35,182 nucleotides of DNA from contig CANCLQ010000013.1 of NCBI GenBank assembly GCA_947378845.1, forward strand, positions 1-35,182. The letters run 5' to 3'. This DNA comes from Opitutia bacterium. Its GTDB lineage: Bacteria; Verrucomicrobiota; Verrucomicrobiia; Opitutales; UBA953. Below the pieces are notes generated by a model. That model was given only the letters and a program-made list of their open reading frames with translations. It was not told the DNA's origin and did not search any database. Positions within the stretch are counted from its first letter, which is position 1. Each line of letters starts with the position of its first letter. A program made the translations under genes and the position numbers. Below, piece after piece: positions 16,538 through 25,477 of this stretch.

Positions 16538-17536
16538 ATGAAAACGATAAAAGTTGCTTTTAGCGATTTCATCTTTGGCGCTAATTCAAGAGATCGTCTG
16601 GCACAATTTAATCCGGAGTCTAATTTTTTAACTAATTTATTAAAGCTACAATACAGGGTTGATGTGGTTCAGCCACATGAGGCTGAAGTCTTATTTTATT
16701 CTACATTCGGTAATGAGCATAGAAAATTTACCGGAAGAAAGATTTTCTATACATCCGAAAACGTTTTACCCGACTTTGATGAGTGTGACTTTGCTATAAC
16801 TTTCTGCCATTTGCCCAATGAGCCTAGGCATCTGCGCCTACCTCAGTATGTACATTATGTTTTGAGTCCCGATGTTTTGATCAAAGATGCGAGCTATAAC
16901 TCAGAAAATGTTCTGAAAAGTAAAAGTGCTTTCTGTAATTTCCTTGTTTCTAATCCACGCGGCAAAGAGAGAAACAAGTTTTTCAAGATGCTGAATCGCC
17001 GAAAAGCGGTCGATTCCGGGGGGCGGCACTTCAACAACATTGGTAAGGTCGTAGCAGATAAACTTACATTTATTAAGGACTATAAATTCACTCTAGCCTT
17101 TGAGAATTCGTCCTCATCTGGATATACGACCGAAAAACTTATCGAACCAATGTTGGCGCAAAGTTTGCCCATTTATTGGGGCAACCCAGTGGTCGCACGC
17201 GATTTCAACCCGCGGAGCTTCATAAATATTTCAGACTTTTCTAGTTTTGATGCTGCTGTTGATTACATCCTAAAAGTTGATTCCGACGATCAACTTTACC
17301 TGTCTTACCTCAAGGAACCCTGGTTTAACGACAATCGCATACCCGATTGGTTTAGACCTGAGTACACTTCAGCAGCATTAAAAAGATTCATCGATGCCCC
17401 TTGGTCAATGCAACCTCGCATCTACAAGAATCGAGGACTGCGCGACCATGCATTAGGCACAGGACTAAAGCGCCACCTCTCAAGTGTCGGCTGTAAACTT
17501 GATGGCCTACTCTGGAAACTCGGTTGGAGGCTTTAA
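16538..17536 (+). CDS. Glycosyltransferase family 10 (alpha-1,3-fucosyltransferase-like)
   Basis: This GT-B enzyme of 332 residues probably transfers fucose or a related deoxysugar from its GDP form to a growing glycan on the cytosolic side. The donor-binding block FENSSSSGYTTEKLIEPM with LPIYWGNP (about residues 188-218) is the GT10 signature. IFYTSENVLPDFDECDFAI and CNFLVSNPRGKERNKFF are the matching N-terminal blocks. The C-terminal tail is basic and may touch membrane. An AGGA four bases before ATG supports the start. It begins 18 bases after the dnaE stop and is far richer in AT, with codons such as TTT, TTA and AAA where dnaE uses GC-rich ones, suggesting transfer. The acceptor is unknown. 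Confidence 0.88.
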   Translation: MKTIKVAFSDFIFGANSRDRLAQFNPESNFLTNLLKLQYRVDVVQPHEAEVLFYSTFGNEHRKFTGRKIFYTSENVLPDFDECDFAITFCHLPNEPRHLRLPQYVHYVLSPDVLIKDASYNSENVLKSKSAFCNFLVSNPRGKERNKFFKMLNRRKAVDSGGRHFNNIGKVVADKLTFIKDYKFTLAFENSSSSGYTTEKLIEPMLAQSLPIYWGNPVVARDFNPRSFINISDFSSFDAAVDYILKVDSDDQLYLSYLKEPWFNDNRIPDWFRPEYTSAALKRFIDAPWSMQPRIYKNRGLRDHALGTGLKRHLSSVGCKLDGLLWKLGWRL

Positions 17537-17642
17537 TTATTTCACACTAGTTAAACCTAATTTAAGTTCCCGTAATTACATCGCGAAAGACTTATAAAGC
17601 TTTTGACAACCCAAAGTGAGACTCGACGATAAGTTTAGCGGT

Positions 17643-18443
17643 ATGGTCACTATCTTCATCCGAACATTCAAAAGAGATATTGCGTGGCTAGACTACTGCT
17701 TACAATCGATACACAAAAACCTCAAAGGGTGGGACGAAATTATTCTCTGTATACCTGAAAATCAAGCACGCCATTTGGCACATCTAAAGGGTACTAAGAT
17801 AGTTTTGAGTCCAGTTTTCAAAGACGATTATATAGGACAACAAGTTTCAAAACTTTTAGCCTATCAGCATGCCAAGGGAGATTATGTACTTTTTGTGGAC
17901 TCTGATTTAGTTTTTTTACCCGGAGCTGATGTGAGAGACTTGCTACGTGAAGGGCGGCCGGTCATAGGGAAAGAACAGTATGCCCAGCCTAAATACCCTG
18001 CCGTACGAAAGTGGCAGCCCGTTGTAGAAAAGTTATTTGGAGAAAAGCCCGAGTGGGAATATATGGGCTTAAATACGAGCTCCCGACTTTTCCATCGCTC
18101 TACTCTCGCCAACTTTCATCAACGCTTTCCTGACATTATCGAGTACGCACGACGACAGTCCAAACATAAGTTCAGTGAATTTAACTTTTTAGGGTTCTTT
18201 GCAGAAAAATTTGAATCTAATAAATATTGCTTCGTGGATATTCATCGCGAAAAGCCTCCGGTCGTAAAAGCTCGGCAGTTTTTGAGTTGGAGAGGGATAA
18301 CCACCGAAATCGCCCACGAGCTTAAAACCCTCGGATTTGAAAAAAAGTGGCCTAATACTCTTAGTTGGTATGATCTCTCTCTAAAAAAATTAGATGAGAC
18401 GAACAGAAACATTAAACAGTGGATAAAATCTCTTAAAAACTAA
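17643..18443 (+). CDS. GT-A-type glycosyltransferase-like protein
   Basis: A protein of 266 residues from ATG 17643 (275 from an upstream in-frame GTG at 17616). It begins with a beta-strand MVTIFIRTFKRDIAWLDYCL, has a helix CLQSIHKNL, a strand EIILCIPENQ and then the DxD-like YVLFVDSDLVF. This is the layout of GT-A nucleotide-sugar transferases, close to DUF6492-type proteins. The C-terminal half (FNFLGFFAEKF) carries no motif I can name. It lies in the AT-rich run after the GT10 gene and before the perosamine synthase-like gene, so a role in building the same glycan is likely. Neither start has a convincing Shine-Dalgarno; ATG is preferred because it gives the usual first strand. Confidence 0.7.
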   Translation: MVTIFIRTFKRDIAWLDYCLQSIHKNLKGWDEIILCIPENQARHLAHLKGTKIVLSPVFKDDYIGQQVSKLLAYQHAKGDYVLFVDSDLVFLPGADVRDLLREGRPVIGKEQYAQPKYPAVRKWQPVVEKLFGEKPEWEYMGLNTSSRLFHRSTLANFHQRFPDIIEYARRQSKHKFSEFNFLGFFAEKFESNKYCFVDIHREKPPVVKARQFLSWRGITTEIAHELKTLGFEKKWPNTLSWYDLSLKKLDETNRNIKQWIKSLKN

Positions 18444-18492
18444 AATTCTGGAGATAAGACCAAAGAGTGCTAACCTCCTTACTATTTACCAC

Positions 18493-19596
18493 ATGCCGCC
18501 GCCTATTACGATTCCAGTCTATAAACCCGATCTCTCAGGAAAAGAAAAAAGTTTTGTTAACGAGTGTTTAGACACTAGCTGGATTTCTTCGAAAGGGGTT
18601 TTTATAAATCGTTTTCAGGATGGGTTTTCAAAATATATTGGAGCCCAAGACTCAATTGCCGTATGTAATGGAACCGTCGCCCTACATTTGGCCCTTCTCG
18701 CCTTGGGGCTAGGCCCTGGAGACGAAATAATAGTTCCTAGCCTCACTTACATTGCTGCGGTAAATGCTATTCACTACGTCGGTGCTACACCTATTTTAGC
18801 CGACTCTAAACTCGATACATGGCAGGTTGACCCAGAAGACGTGGCTCGTCGGATTACCCCAAAAACCAAAGCAATTTTGGCGGTACACTTATACGGTCAG
18901 GCATGTGAGATGGAAAGTTTATGCGCACTGGCCAAGAAACATAATCTCTTCGTGATCGAGGATTGCGCGGAAGCTTTTGGTACTAAAATCGGGAAACAAC
19001 ACGCGGGGACCTTTGGTGACATTGCTACTTTTAGTTTTTTTGGCAATAAGACCATTACCACCGGCGAAGGCGGCATGGTTACTGCCAAGGATCCAGCGAT
19101 ACATAAATTAGCTCTAAAACTTCGTGGGCAAGGACTCGCTGACACACGAGAATATTGGCACGATGTAGTTGGTTTTAATTATCGTATGACTAATATTTGT
19201 GCAGCCATTGGCCTAGCACAACTAGAGCGTGCCGATGAATTTATTGCTAAAAAAAGAGCGCTGAAAGAAAAACTTCAGTCAGAACTTAAAGGGCTGCCAA
19301 TTGAGTTTCACTCAGAAGCACCAGGAACTACCCACTCCTATTGGATGATATCCATCCTAACACAAGCGCCGGATCAACGTGACGCCTTAAGGGGCTCCCT
19401 GCGTCAAGCCGGCATTGAAACACGGCCTCTTTTTCACCCCGCACACACCATGCCCATGTACGCCAGTAATGATAAAAATTTAAAGCGGGCCAGTGATTTA
19501 GCCAGCCGGGGAATCAATTTGCCTAGTTGGCCCAATTTATCTGATCAAGAGATAGCACAGATTGTTCAGTGCATTCGCCGACATTTCAATTCGTGA
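18493..19596 (+). CDS. DegT/DnrJ/EryC1 aminotransferase, GDP-perosamine synthase-like
   Basis: A 367-residue PLP enzyme that should aminate a 4-keto-6-deoxy sugar nucleotide using glutamate. The PLP lysine is Lys186 in SFFGNKTITTGEGGMV. LDTSWISSKG, CNGTVALHLALLALGLGPGD, VPSLTYIAAVNAIHYVGATP, AVHLYGQ, EDCAEAFG and VGFNYRMTN match, as I recall it, Caulobacter perosamine synthetase (RfbE/Per) through most of the chain. The best specific guess is therefore GDP-4-keto-6-deoxymannose to GDP-perosamine. GDP-mannose 4,6-dehydratase is not in the window. Its stop overlaps the GTG of the next gene in GTGA (19593-19596), linking it to the GNAT-GT4 fusion. Other 4-aminosugar nucleotides remain possible. 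Confidence 0.87.
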   Translation: MPPPITIPVYKPDLSGKEKSFVNECLDTSWISSKGVFINRFQDGFSKYIGAQDSIAVCNGTVALHLALLALGLGPGDEIIVPSLTYIAAVNAIHYVGATPILADSKLDTWQVDPEDVARRITPKTKAILAVHLYGQACEMESLCALAKKHNLFVIEDCAEAFGTKIGKQHAGTFGDIATFSFFGNKTITTGEGGMVTAKDPAIHKLALKLRGQGLADTREYWHDVVGFNYRMTNICAAIGLAQLERADEFIAKKRALKEKLQSELKGLPIEFHSEAPGTTHSYWMISILTQAPDQRDALRGSLRQAGIETRPLFHPAHTMPMYASNDKNLKRASDLASRGINLPSWPNLSDQEIAQIVQCIRRHFNS

Positions 19597-21269
19597 GCCG
19601 CGGCAATCTAAGATTTGAAGCCCTCCAGCCCATTCACCGAGATAAGCTCGCTGAACTTTTTGAACGATTCCGATATTCAAAAATTGATCAATATTTTCAC
19701 CCCCACCCTCTAACAAATGAGGAGGCTTTTAAAAAATGCTCCTACCGAGGGGATGATTATTACTGTCTAGTTTTTAATGGAACAAATCCTGTTGGCTATG
19801 GCATATTGCGTGGCTGGGACGAAGGCTACGCCGAACCTAGTTTGGGTATCGCAATTGACGCCTCTCATCACGGTCGCGGCATTGGAAAATTATTAATGGA
19901 ACACCTACATGACGTTGCGCAAATTCGGGGGGCTCGGACCGTGCGACTCAAAGTGTACTCAAATAACCTAAGCGCCATCAAACTTTACCAATCGATTGGT
20001 TATTCTTTTGAGAATATTAATGACTCTGAATTACTGGGCAAAATCATGCTTAGTCCCAAGATTAAACGAATCGCAATCAATACCCAAGGCTTTGTAGAAT
20101 GGGCCGGAGGCACAGATTTCTTGTTTAATGTTATTAGTGCGCTCCTAGCTGCCCCCATAAGCAGACAAACTGAATTCTATGTCTTAATACCCAAACTTGC
20201 GCCACGATTGGGGACTAAGGCTTGGTTTAAATACATCGAGGTTTTTTTGAGAGGTAAACTGCGCGGCCAAAACCAACATGGTATGCGTAATGAGCATATC
20301 CAAAGCCTTGAACAGCGCCTGAAAGAATTCGGACCAAAACTCAATTTAACGCCCGTTAGACTAGATAGTAAGTCCCAAGAACAAGTAATCAAAAATCTGA
20401 AAATTGATGCTATTATACCACTGATGCGAGTGAGTACATTAAAAGTCGAATGCCGGGCGGTCGGATATATTTACGACTTTCAACATACTCAGTTCCCTCA
20501 ATTTTTTTCAAAAAGAGATATTGCGCGTCGCAATAAATTATTTCACGAAACATTAACCACCGCAAAAGTTGTTATTGTTAACGCTAAAGCGGTGGCAGAT
20601 GATATAAAAAAGTTTTTTCCGGAAACGTCGGCGGAAATTTTTGCTCTTCCTTTTACGCCTACGCCCCAGCCCGACTGGTTAAATGAAAGGAAAGAAGTTC
20701 TAGAAAAATACGGAGTCAGCGGAATATACTTTATCATTTGTAACCAATTTTGGGAACATAAGGACCACAGTACGGCATTTAGATCTTTTGCAAAAATTGC
20801 TTCGCGGTACACCAAGGTCAGCCTACTTTGTACAGGTAATCCGATAGACTCAAGAAATCCAAATTATTTTAAGACATTAAAAAATCTTCTAACGGAACTA
20901 AGAATAGAAAACCAAGTGAAGATTCTAGGGCACATACCTAAACGTGACCAAATCGAATTACTCAAACATGCCTGTGCGGTAATTCAGCCGACACTGTTTG
21001 AAGGTGGACCTGGTGGTGGGGCAATTTTTGATGCCGTCGCTCTGGATGTTCCAGCCCTCGTCTCGAATATTCCGGTTAATCAAGAAGTGGATTGTGGGCG
21101 GGTTTCATTTTTTCCACCTCGGGATGTAAATGCATTAACTAAGTTAATGGAAATAAATTTAAATACTAGCCTAACCAAGAAATCTAATTCGGAACTTCTA
21201 AGCCAAGGCGACGAAAAGACTCGGCGCTGCGGTGAAATACTTTGGCGGGCGCTTTTATGCGCAAGATGA
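19593..21269 (+). CDS. GNAT acetyltransferase - GT4 glycosyltransferase fusion protein
   Basis: One unbroken 558-residue frame holds two enzymes. Residues about 5-150 form a GNAT N-acetyltransferase: LRFEALQPIHRDKLAELF, the acetyl-CoA loop SHHGRGIGKLLM, VYSNNLSAIKLYQSIGY. Residues about 155-550 form a GT-B family 4 glycosyltransferase: an N-terminal WAGGTDFLFNVISALL, a hinge VGYIYDFQHTQFPQF, and a C-terminal donor domain with FIICNQFWEHKDHSTAF, ILGHIPKRDQI, and IQPTLFEGGPGGGAIFDA with VPALVSNIPVNQE. GTG 19593 overlaps the stop of the perosamine synthase-like gene by four bases and is preferred over GTG 19569. The order suggests that the GNAT half acetylates the amino sugar and the GT half transfers it; this is inference. 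AT-rich like its upstream neighbours. Confidence 0.85.
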   Translation: MSRGNLRFEALQPIHRDKLAELFERFRYSKIDQYFHPHPLTNEEAFKKCSYRGDDYYCLVFNGTNPVGYGILRGWDEGYAEPSLGIAIDASHHGRGIGKLLMEHLHDVAQIRGARTVRLKVYSNNLSAIKLYQSIGYSFENINDSELLGKIMLSPKIKRIAINTQGFVEWAGGTDFLFNVISALLAAPISRQTEFYVLIPKLAPRLGTKAWFKYIEVFLRGKLRGQNQHGMRNEHIQSLEQRLKEFGPKLNLTPVRLDSKSQEQVIKNLKIDAIIPLMRVSTLKVECRAVGYIYDFQHTQFPQFFSKRDIARRNKLFHETLTTAKVVIVNAKAVADDIKKFFPETSAEIFALPFTPTPQPDWLNERKEVLEKYGVSGIYFIICNQFWEHKDHSTAFRSFAKIASRYTKVSLLCTGNPIDSRNPNYFKTLKNLLTELRIENQVKILGHIPKRDQIELLKHACAVIQPTLFEGGPGGGAIFDAVALDVPALVSNIPVNQEVDCGRVSFFPPRDVNALTKLMEINLNTSLTKKSNSELLSQGDEKTRRCGEILWRALLCAR

Positions 21270-21418
21270 AATACTGAGCGGTAAAGCCGCTGATGCCTGT
21301 GATTTGTTGTCACATTAGCAACCCACTTATCAGACGCGTGACGACAGTTTATCGATAATACATGCTGGGAATTTAGGATTCAGACTTCCTTTAAAGACGG
21401 AGTTTAATACTTTGAGGT

Positions 21419-22471
21419 ATGGCGAATAAGATTCTGGGCATAGGCATCTGGGGGACGGGCATGATTGCCGAATTCCATGCCCAGGCGTTGGCCGAAATTC
21501 CTAATGCGAAGCTGATCGCCGCACATAATCGCACCGCCGAAAAAGGAAAAGCCTTCGCCGCGAAACATAAAATCGCCTACGCCGAAACACCCGAAGCGCT
21601 TTTATCCAATCCCGCTATCGACGCAATTTGCCTCTGCACGCCGAGCGGAGATCACCTCGGCCCTGCCCTCGCCTGCGCTAAAGCCGGCAAACATGTCATC
21701 GTAGAAAAACCACTCGAAGTAACACTGGCTCGTTGCGATGAAATGATTGCAGCATGTAAAAAAACAGGCGTGAAAATCGGAGGTATCCTTCCCCGTCGTT
21801 TTGGCGCGGGAGCCATTGCACTCAAAGCCGCGGTTGACGGAGGCCGATTTGGGAAAATTACTTTAGCAAGTGCACTCATTCCCTGGTGGCGCACTCAGGA
21901 ATATTACGATTCGGCCGCATGGCGCGGAACGCAACAATTCGACGGCGGCGGAGCACTTATGAATCAAGGCATCCACACGATTGATTTACTCCTGTGGCTA
22001 ATGGGCCCTGCAAAAAAAGTTTCTGCAACGATGGGATTAGTGGCTCATAAAGATATCGAAGTTGAAGATGTCGCTACAGGCTGGATTGAATTTGCAAATG
22101 GTGCACGTGCGACCGTCGCGGGATCAACGGCTTGCTGGTCTAAAAATGGCTTCCCGGCTGAAATCCGTGTGCACGGCACTACTGGCTCTGCCATCTTACT
22201 CGACGATCAACTCACCGCATTCGAGTTTGAATCGTCGCTACCAACCGATGTGGCACTAGTGTCGTCGCAGTCTAGCCTTAAGGGTGCGGGAGCTAATGAC
22301 CCAAAGGCCATTGGTCACGCTTGGCATAAAGCGAATTTAACAAAAATCATCGACGCCCTCATCGCCGGCCAAGAGCCCGTCATCAACGGCCCCGAAGGTC
22401 GTAAAGCTGTCGAACTCATTTTGGCGATTTACCAGTCCGCCCGTAATAACGGCGCACCCATTCAGATTTAA
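21419..22471 (+). CDS. Gfo/Idh/MocA family oxidoreductase
   Basis: A 350-residue NAD(P)-dependent dehydrogenase of the glucose-fructose oxidoreductase/inositol dehydrogenase family. The Rossmann start IGIWGTGMIAEFHAQAL, CLCTPSGDH, VIVEKPLEVTLARCDEMI (with the catalytic EKP lysine) and the substrate-domain GGGALMNQGIHTIDLLLWLMG (motif with the family HxxD) are all present. The substrate is a sugar or sugar nucleotide but cannot be specified. Wlb-type members oxidise UDP-N-acetylhexosaminuronates, while others act in free-sugar catabolism. GAGG lies just before ATG. Base composition returns to the GC-rich style of the core genes. The DUF4838 gene follows after 50 bases. Confidence 0.9.
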   Translation: MANKILGIGIWGTGMIAEFHAQALAEIPNAKLIAAHNRTAEKGKAFAAKHKIAYAETPEALLSNPAIDAICLCTPSGDHLGPALACAKAGKHVIVEKPLEVTLARCDEMIAACKKTGVKIGGILPRRFGAGAIALKAAVDGGRFGKITLASALIPWWRTQEYYDSAAWRGTQQFDGGGALMNQGIHTIDLLLWLMGPAKKVSATMGLVAHKDIEVEDVATGWIEFANGARATVAGSTACWSKNGFPAEIRVHGTTGSAILLDDQLTAFEFESSLPTDVALVSSQSSLKGAGANDPKAIGHAWHKANLTKIIDALIAGQEPVINGPEGRKAVELILAIYQSARNNGAPIQI

Positions 22472-22521
22472 AGTCAGCGATTGAGCCTTCCACTTTTTGG
22501 AAAGCAGGGCTTAATCATCAC

Positions 22522-24825
22522 ATGCGTCGCCTCGTCGGCATAATCTGTGCACTGATTTGCTGCCACACGGCACATGCTGACGTTAAACTTTTTGAGAACA
22601 ACCGATGGCAAGGGCCAATCGTTCTTCCAGAAAGTGCTGATGTCGAAGAGTGGTACGCCGGTCAAAATCTCGCCGATTGGTGCGAAAGCGTGACGGGTCG
22701 TCGCCCTGAAATCATCGAAGAGTCCACCAACAAAAAAACTCCCGAGATAGGAGTTTTTGTTGGGCGCACACGCGCAGCAAAGTTAGCAAAAATAACACCG
22801 CCTCTCGCCGAAGGTGATACCGCCGTCCGCTCGATTGAATCCGGCCGAGTCTACCTCCTAGGCAATAATCCAACGGCAACACGAATCGCTGTGGGCCGCT
22901 TCTGCGAACAGCACCTCGGTATCACGTTTGCTTTTCCAGGACTTAAAGGAGCGGACTGGGCTCCGCTTAAAGAGATTCCCCTTCCCGGACCCGACACCTT
23001 CCAGCCAAAGTTTCTGTGGCGCAACATTGGCGACTTTTATACCGGCAGCTCACAAGACTGGTGTCGACTCGTTGGCTACGGCCAGTCGCCCCAATTTGGT
23101 CACACATTCTACCAAGCATTTTCAAAACAACACTGGGATGCCGATCCTACTATTCTAACTAATCAAGGTAATGGACCAATAACACCATCAGGAAACGAAT
23201 TGGACCCTAACCCCAACCTAACCCATCCGAGAGCCGCTAAAATCGGCGCTGAATACACTCTACATTTTCTGGAAAAGAATCCGACGGAATTTTGTGCACC
23301 CCTCGGCGTTAACGATACAACTGACTTCGATCGCTCATCAAAGAGCGAAGGCTGGTATCGCGAGCGACCCGTTCGCACCGATTACCTGATTCAATACCTC
23401 AACAAGGTCGCCCAAGAGAAATGGCAACCCGCCGACGGCTCGTCGCACGCCATCGGCACGTTGGCTTACTTGCACACACAACACGCTCCGACAATCCGAG
23501 CAAATGCAGATATTTTCCCGTTCGTCTGCGCCGATCGCATAGGCTACGCGAATCGAGATTTTGCAGTAGCAGACGCGGAAAATCTAATTGCTTGGAAAAA
23601 GTCCGGTGTGAAACGCCTGGGCGTTTACGATTATTGGCACGGCAGCAGTCAGTGTGTGCCGCGGATTAATTTTACTGCTCAATCTCTATCGATAAAAACG
23701 GCGAGCGAGATTGGCGTAACGGCGTGGACGGCGGAAATGGGTCCACTCTGGGCCTTTGATGCACCAAAAGCATGGTTAGGCGCCAAGCTTCTTATCGATC
23801 CTAGTGCAGATGCGGACGAGCTACTAACTAAGTGGTTTAAATCCGCATATGGCTCAGGAGATGAATCGATGCGCAAAGCTTATCGCATAATCGAGAGCGC
23901 ATGGAGTCGCGATGCGATCGATGGCGGAGCCCACCAATGGATTCGTCACTTTGTTGATGAAGATGGTACGAGAGTTTTACACGACGACGAAGTAGAGACC
24001 ATCACGCAATGCCTCGCCGAAACAGAACGCGCCCTAGCAAAAGCTACACCAAGCACCCGCACCACCAATCAACGCTGGCGCGCAGAGCAATTTCGTCAGA
24101 CCTGGGAATTGGTTTTATCTTTCCGCGAAGTTGTCTTGGCCCGAAATCAGATAGCGAAGACGCCAGAAGATACACTGCGTGCATTGGAGAGTTTAGTGCA
24201 GAAAGAAGCTAAATTTAAAACTCTCCAAGAAGCGTTTAACTTGTCATGGAGCACAACTAGTCGAGCAGTTCAGTGGCTTGAGTTCGTCCCAACCGATCCA
24301 CGTGCCGCTTGGCTTGAAATGATTACGAAGAATAGCGACCTTCAGTCGTCCGCCCAAAAAGTCGTTAAGAACGATACCGCCGGACTAAGTACGTTGATTG
24401 ATTTCTACATTCAGCACAAAGGTCTGGCCGCGACGTTGAGTGCACCCAAAGACTTCGATGCTTTCAACCGCGACTGGAATGTTAAATTGGCCGGTAATCA
24501 GTTTTCGGAGATCGATTACCACCAGGGCCTAATAAATATTAAAAATGACTCGGGCACCTTAAGCTGGCGCACGAGCGTTAAGCCTAGAGAGATAATTAAC
24601 TTAGCTATCGAGCTTGGAGCGAAAAGCGATGTTCAGTTAGGCTTAAAATTTAACGATGGCAAAAAGGCCCTCAAACGCTTCGTGAAATATGGAGAGCAAT
24701 CGAAGTCCGTGACAATGCTGTCGCCCAAAGGCGCAACCGAAGTAGAATTTGAAATCGTATTTAAAGATAATATTAATCTTACTTCCATTCAGGCCAGCCG
24801 CCTCGACCCCAACGCCACGCCATGA
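22522..24825 (+). CDS. Secreted DUF4838 domain-containing protein
   Basis: A 767-residue protein with a cleavable signal peptide (MRRLVGIICALICCHTAHA then DVKLF), so exported. An N-terminal part of about 120 residues resembles the alpha-glucuronidase/GH20b-like accessory fold seen ahead of DUF4838 (VEEWYAGQNLADWCESVTGRRPEI). The DUF4838 region spans about residues 160-460 and includes SPQFGHTFYQAF, RAAKIGAEYTLHFLEKNP and VYDYWHGSSQCVPRI. A helical stretch and a C-terminal beta-rich segment follow. DUF4838 proteins are abundant in Verrucomicrobiota and Planctomycetota and are suspected polysaccharide-active enzymes, but no activity is established that I know of. Its stop overlaps the start of the phosphoglycosyl transferase gene (ATGA, 24822-24825), an unusual coupling. 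Confidence 0.8.
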   Translation: MRRLVGIICALICCHTAHADVKLFENNRWQGPIVLPESADVEEWYAGQNLADWCESVTGRRPEIIEESTNKKTPEIGVFVGRTRAAKLAKITPPLAEGDTAVRSIESGRVYLLGNNPTATRIAVGRFCEQHLGITFAFPGLKGADWAPLKEIPLPGPDTFQPKFLWRNIGDFYTGSSQDWCRLVGYGQSPQFGHTFYQAFSKQHWDADPTILTNQGNGPITPSGNELDPNPNLTHPRAAKIGAEYTLHFLEKNPTEFCAPLGVNDTTDFDRSSKSEGWYRERPVRTDYLIQYLNKVAQEKWQPADGSSHAIGTLAYLHTQHAPTIRANADIFPFVCADRIGYANRDFAVADAENLIAWKKSGVKRLGVYDYWHGSSQCVPRINFTAQSLSIKTASEIGVTAWTAEMGPLWAFDAPKAWLGAKLLIDPSADADELLTKWFKSAYGSGDESMRKAYRIIESAWSRDAIDGGAHQWIRHFVDEDGTRVLHDDEVETITQCLAETERALAKATPSTRTTNQRWRAEQFRQTWELVLSFREVVLARNQIAKTPEDTLRALESLVQKEAKFKTLQEAFNLSWSTTSRAVQWLEFVPTDPRAAWLEMITKNSDLQSSAQKVVKNDTAGLSTLIDFYIQHKGLAATLSAPKDFDAFNRDWNVKLAGNQFSEIDYHQGLINIKNDSGTLSWRTSVKPREIINLAIELGAKSDVQLGLKFNDGKKALKRFVKYGEQSKSVTMLSPKGATEVEFEIVFKDNINLTSIQASRLDPNATP

Positions 24826-25412
24826 TTAAAAGAATTTTTGATATCTGTTTTTCGTTTGGTTGGTTGGTGTTTTTCGCGCCCCTACTCGTTATAGTAGCGG
24901 TATTAGTACGAGTTAAACTCGGGTCACCAATTTTCTTTATTCAGGATCGCCCCGGAAAAAACGGGAGGCCCTTCCGTATGGTAAAATTTCGTACGATGAC
25001 CGATGCGAGAGATGAAAAAGGTGAATTATTATCCGATGAAATACGCTTAACGAAGTTTGGTAGGTTTCTTCGATCCACGACGCTCGATGAATTTCCCGAG
25101 ATGTGGAACGTACTATTAGGCGACATGAGCGTCGTGGGCCCTCGCCCCCTCCTGATGCGCTACTTGCCACGCTACAATGCATTCCAGGCTCGTCGCATGG
25201 AAGTAAAGCCAGGCGTGACAGGCTGGGCACAAGTCAATGGACGCAACGCACTCAGCTGGGACGAAAAATTCGCGATGGATGTTTGGTATGTTGAAAACCA
25301 AAGCCTGTGGGTTGATTTGAAAATTGTAGTTAAAACATTTTTCGTCGTTTTTCGTCGCCGTGGAATTAATTCCGAAAAGGCCGCAACGATGGAAGAGTTT
25401 ATGGGAAGTTAG
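24822..25412 (+). CDS. Initiating phosphoglycosyl transferase (PglC/EpsL type, monotopic)
   Basis: A 196-residue small bacterial sugar transferase that moves a phospho-sugar from a UDP-sugar to undecaprenyl phosphate, starting a lipid-linked glycan at the inner face of the membrane. Residues about 5-32 form the re-entrant membrane helix with a proline break (FFAPLLVI). The catalytic Asp-Glu dyad is Asp89-Glu90 in STTLDEFPEMWNVL, followed by GDMSVVGPRPLL and KPGVTGWAQVNGRN. The minimal length without extra membrane helices is that of PglC, EpsL and WcaJ catalytic cores. PglC-type enzymes often use UDP-diNAc-bacillosamine; the adjacent leftward operon supplies enzymes for a sugar of that type. 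It is coupled to the upstream DUF4838 gene by a 4-base overlap. Confidence 0.93.
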   Translation: MIKRIFDICFSFGWLVFFAPLLVIVAVLVRVKLGSPIFFIQDRPGKNGRPFRMVKFRTMTDARDEKGELLSDEIRLTKFGRFLRSTTLDEFPEMWNVLLGDMSVVGPRPLLMRYLPRYNAFQARRMEVKPGVTGWAQVNGRNALSWDEKFAMDVWYVENQSLWVDLKIVVKTFFVVFRRRGINSEKAATMEEFMGS

Positions 25413-25426
25413 GGGCGGGTTGGCAC

Positions 25427-25450
25427 AAAAAAACCGCCAAGATGGCGGTT
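25427..25450 (-). terminator. Rho-independent terminator of the leftward acyl-sugar operon
   Basis: On the minus strand the order is an 8-base-pair perfect stem AACCGCCA/TGGCGGTT with a 3-base loop, then seven T residues (the A-run at 25427-25433 on the plus strand). It lies 27 bases past the stop of the EpsN-like gene. On the plus strand the hairpin has no T tail, so it serves mainly the minus-strand operon. Confidence 0.88.
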
Positions 25451-25477
25451 AGGTTGTGAGCTAAGAATCGTTCGCTC

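Noticed and set aside
17603..17631. TTGACA at 17603 as a -35 box with GACGAT as -10.
   Set aside because: The -35 match is perfect but the -10 matches only three of six bases, in an AT-rich spacer where such words arise by chance.
21277..21314. Hairpins AGCGG/CCGCT and TGTGA/TCACA after the GNAT-GT4 gene as a terminator or operator.
   Set aside because: Both have five-base stems and no T-run follows, so neither is convincing as a terminator; no known regulator site is matched.
22484..22510. TTCCA/TGGAA hairpin between the Gfo/Idh and DUF4838 genes.
   Set aside because: The stem is short, lacks a T tail, and the 50-base gap with no other signal fits continued cotranscription.
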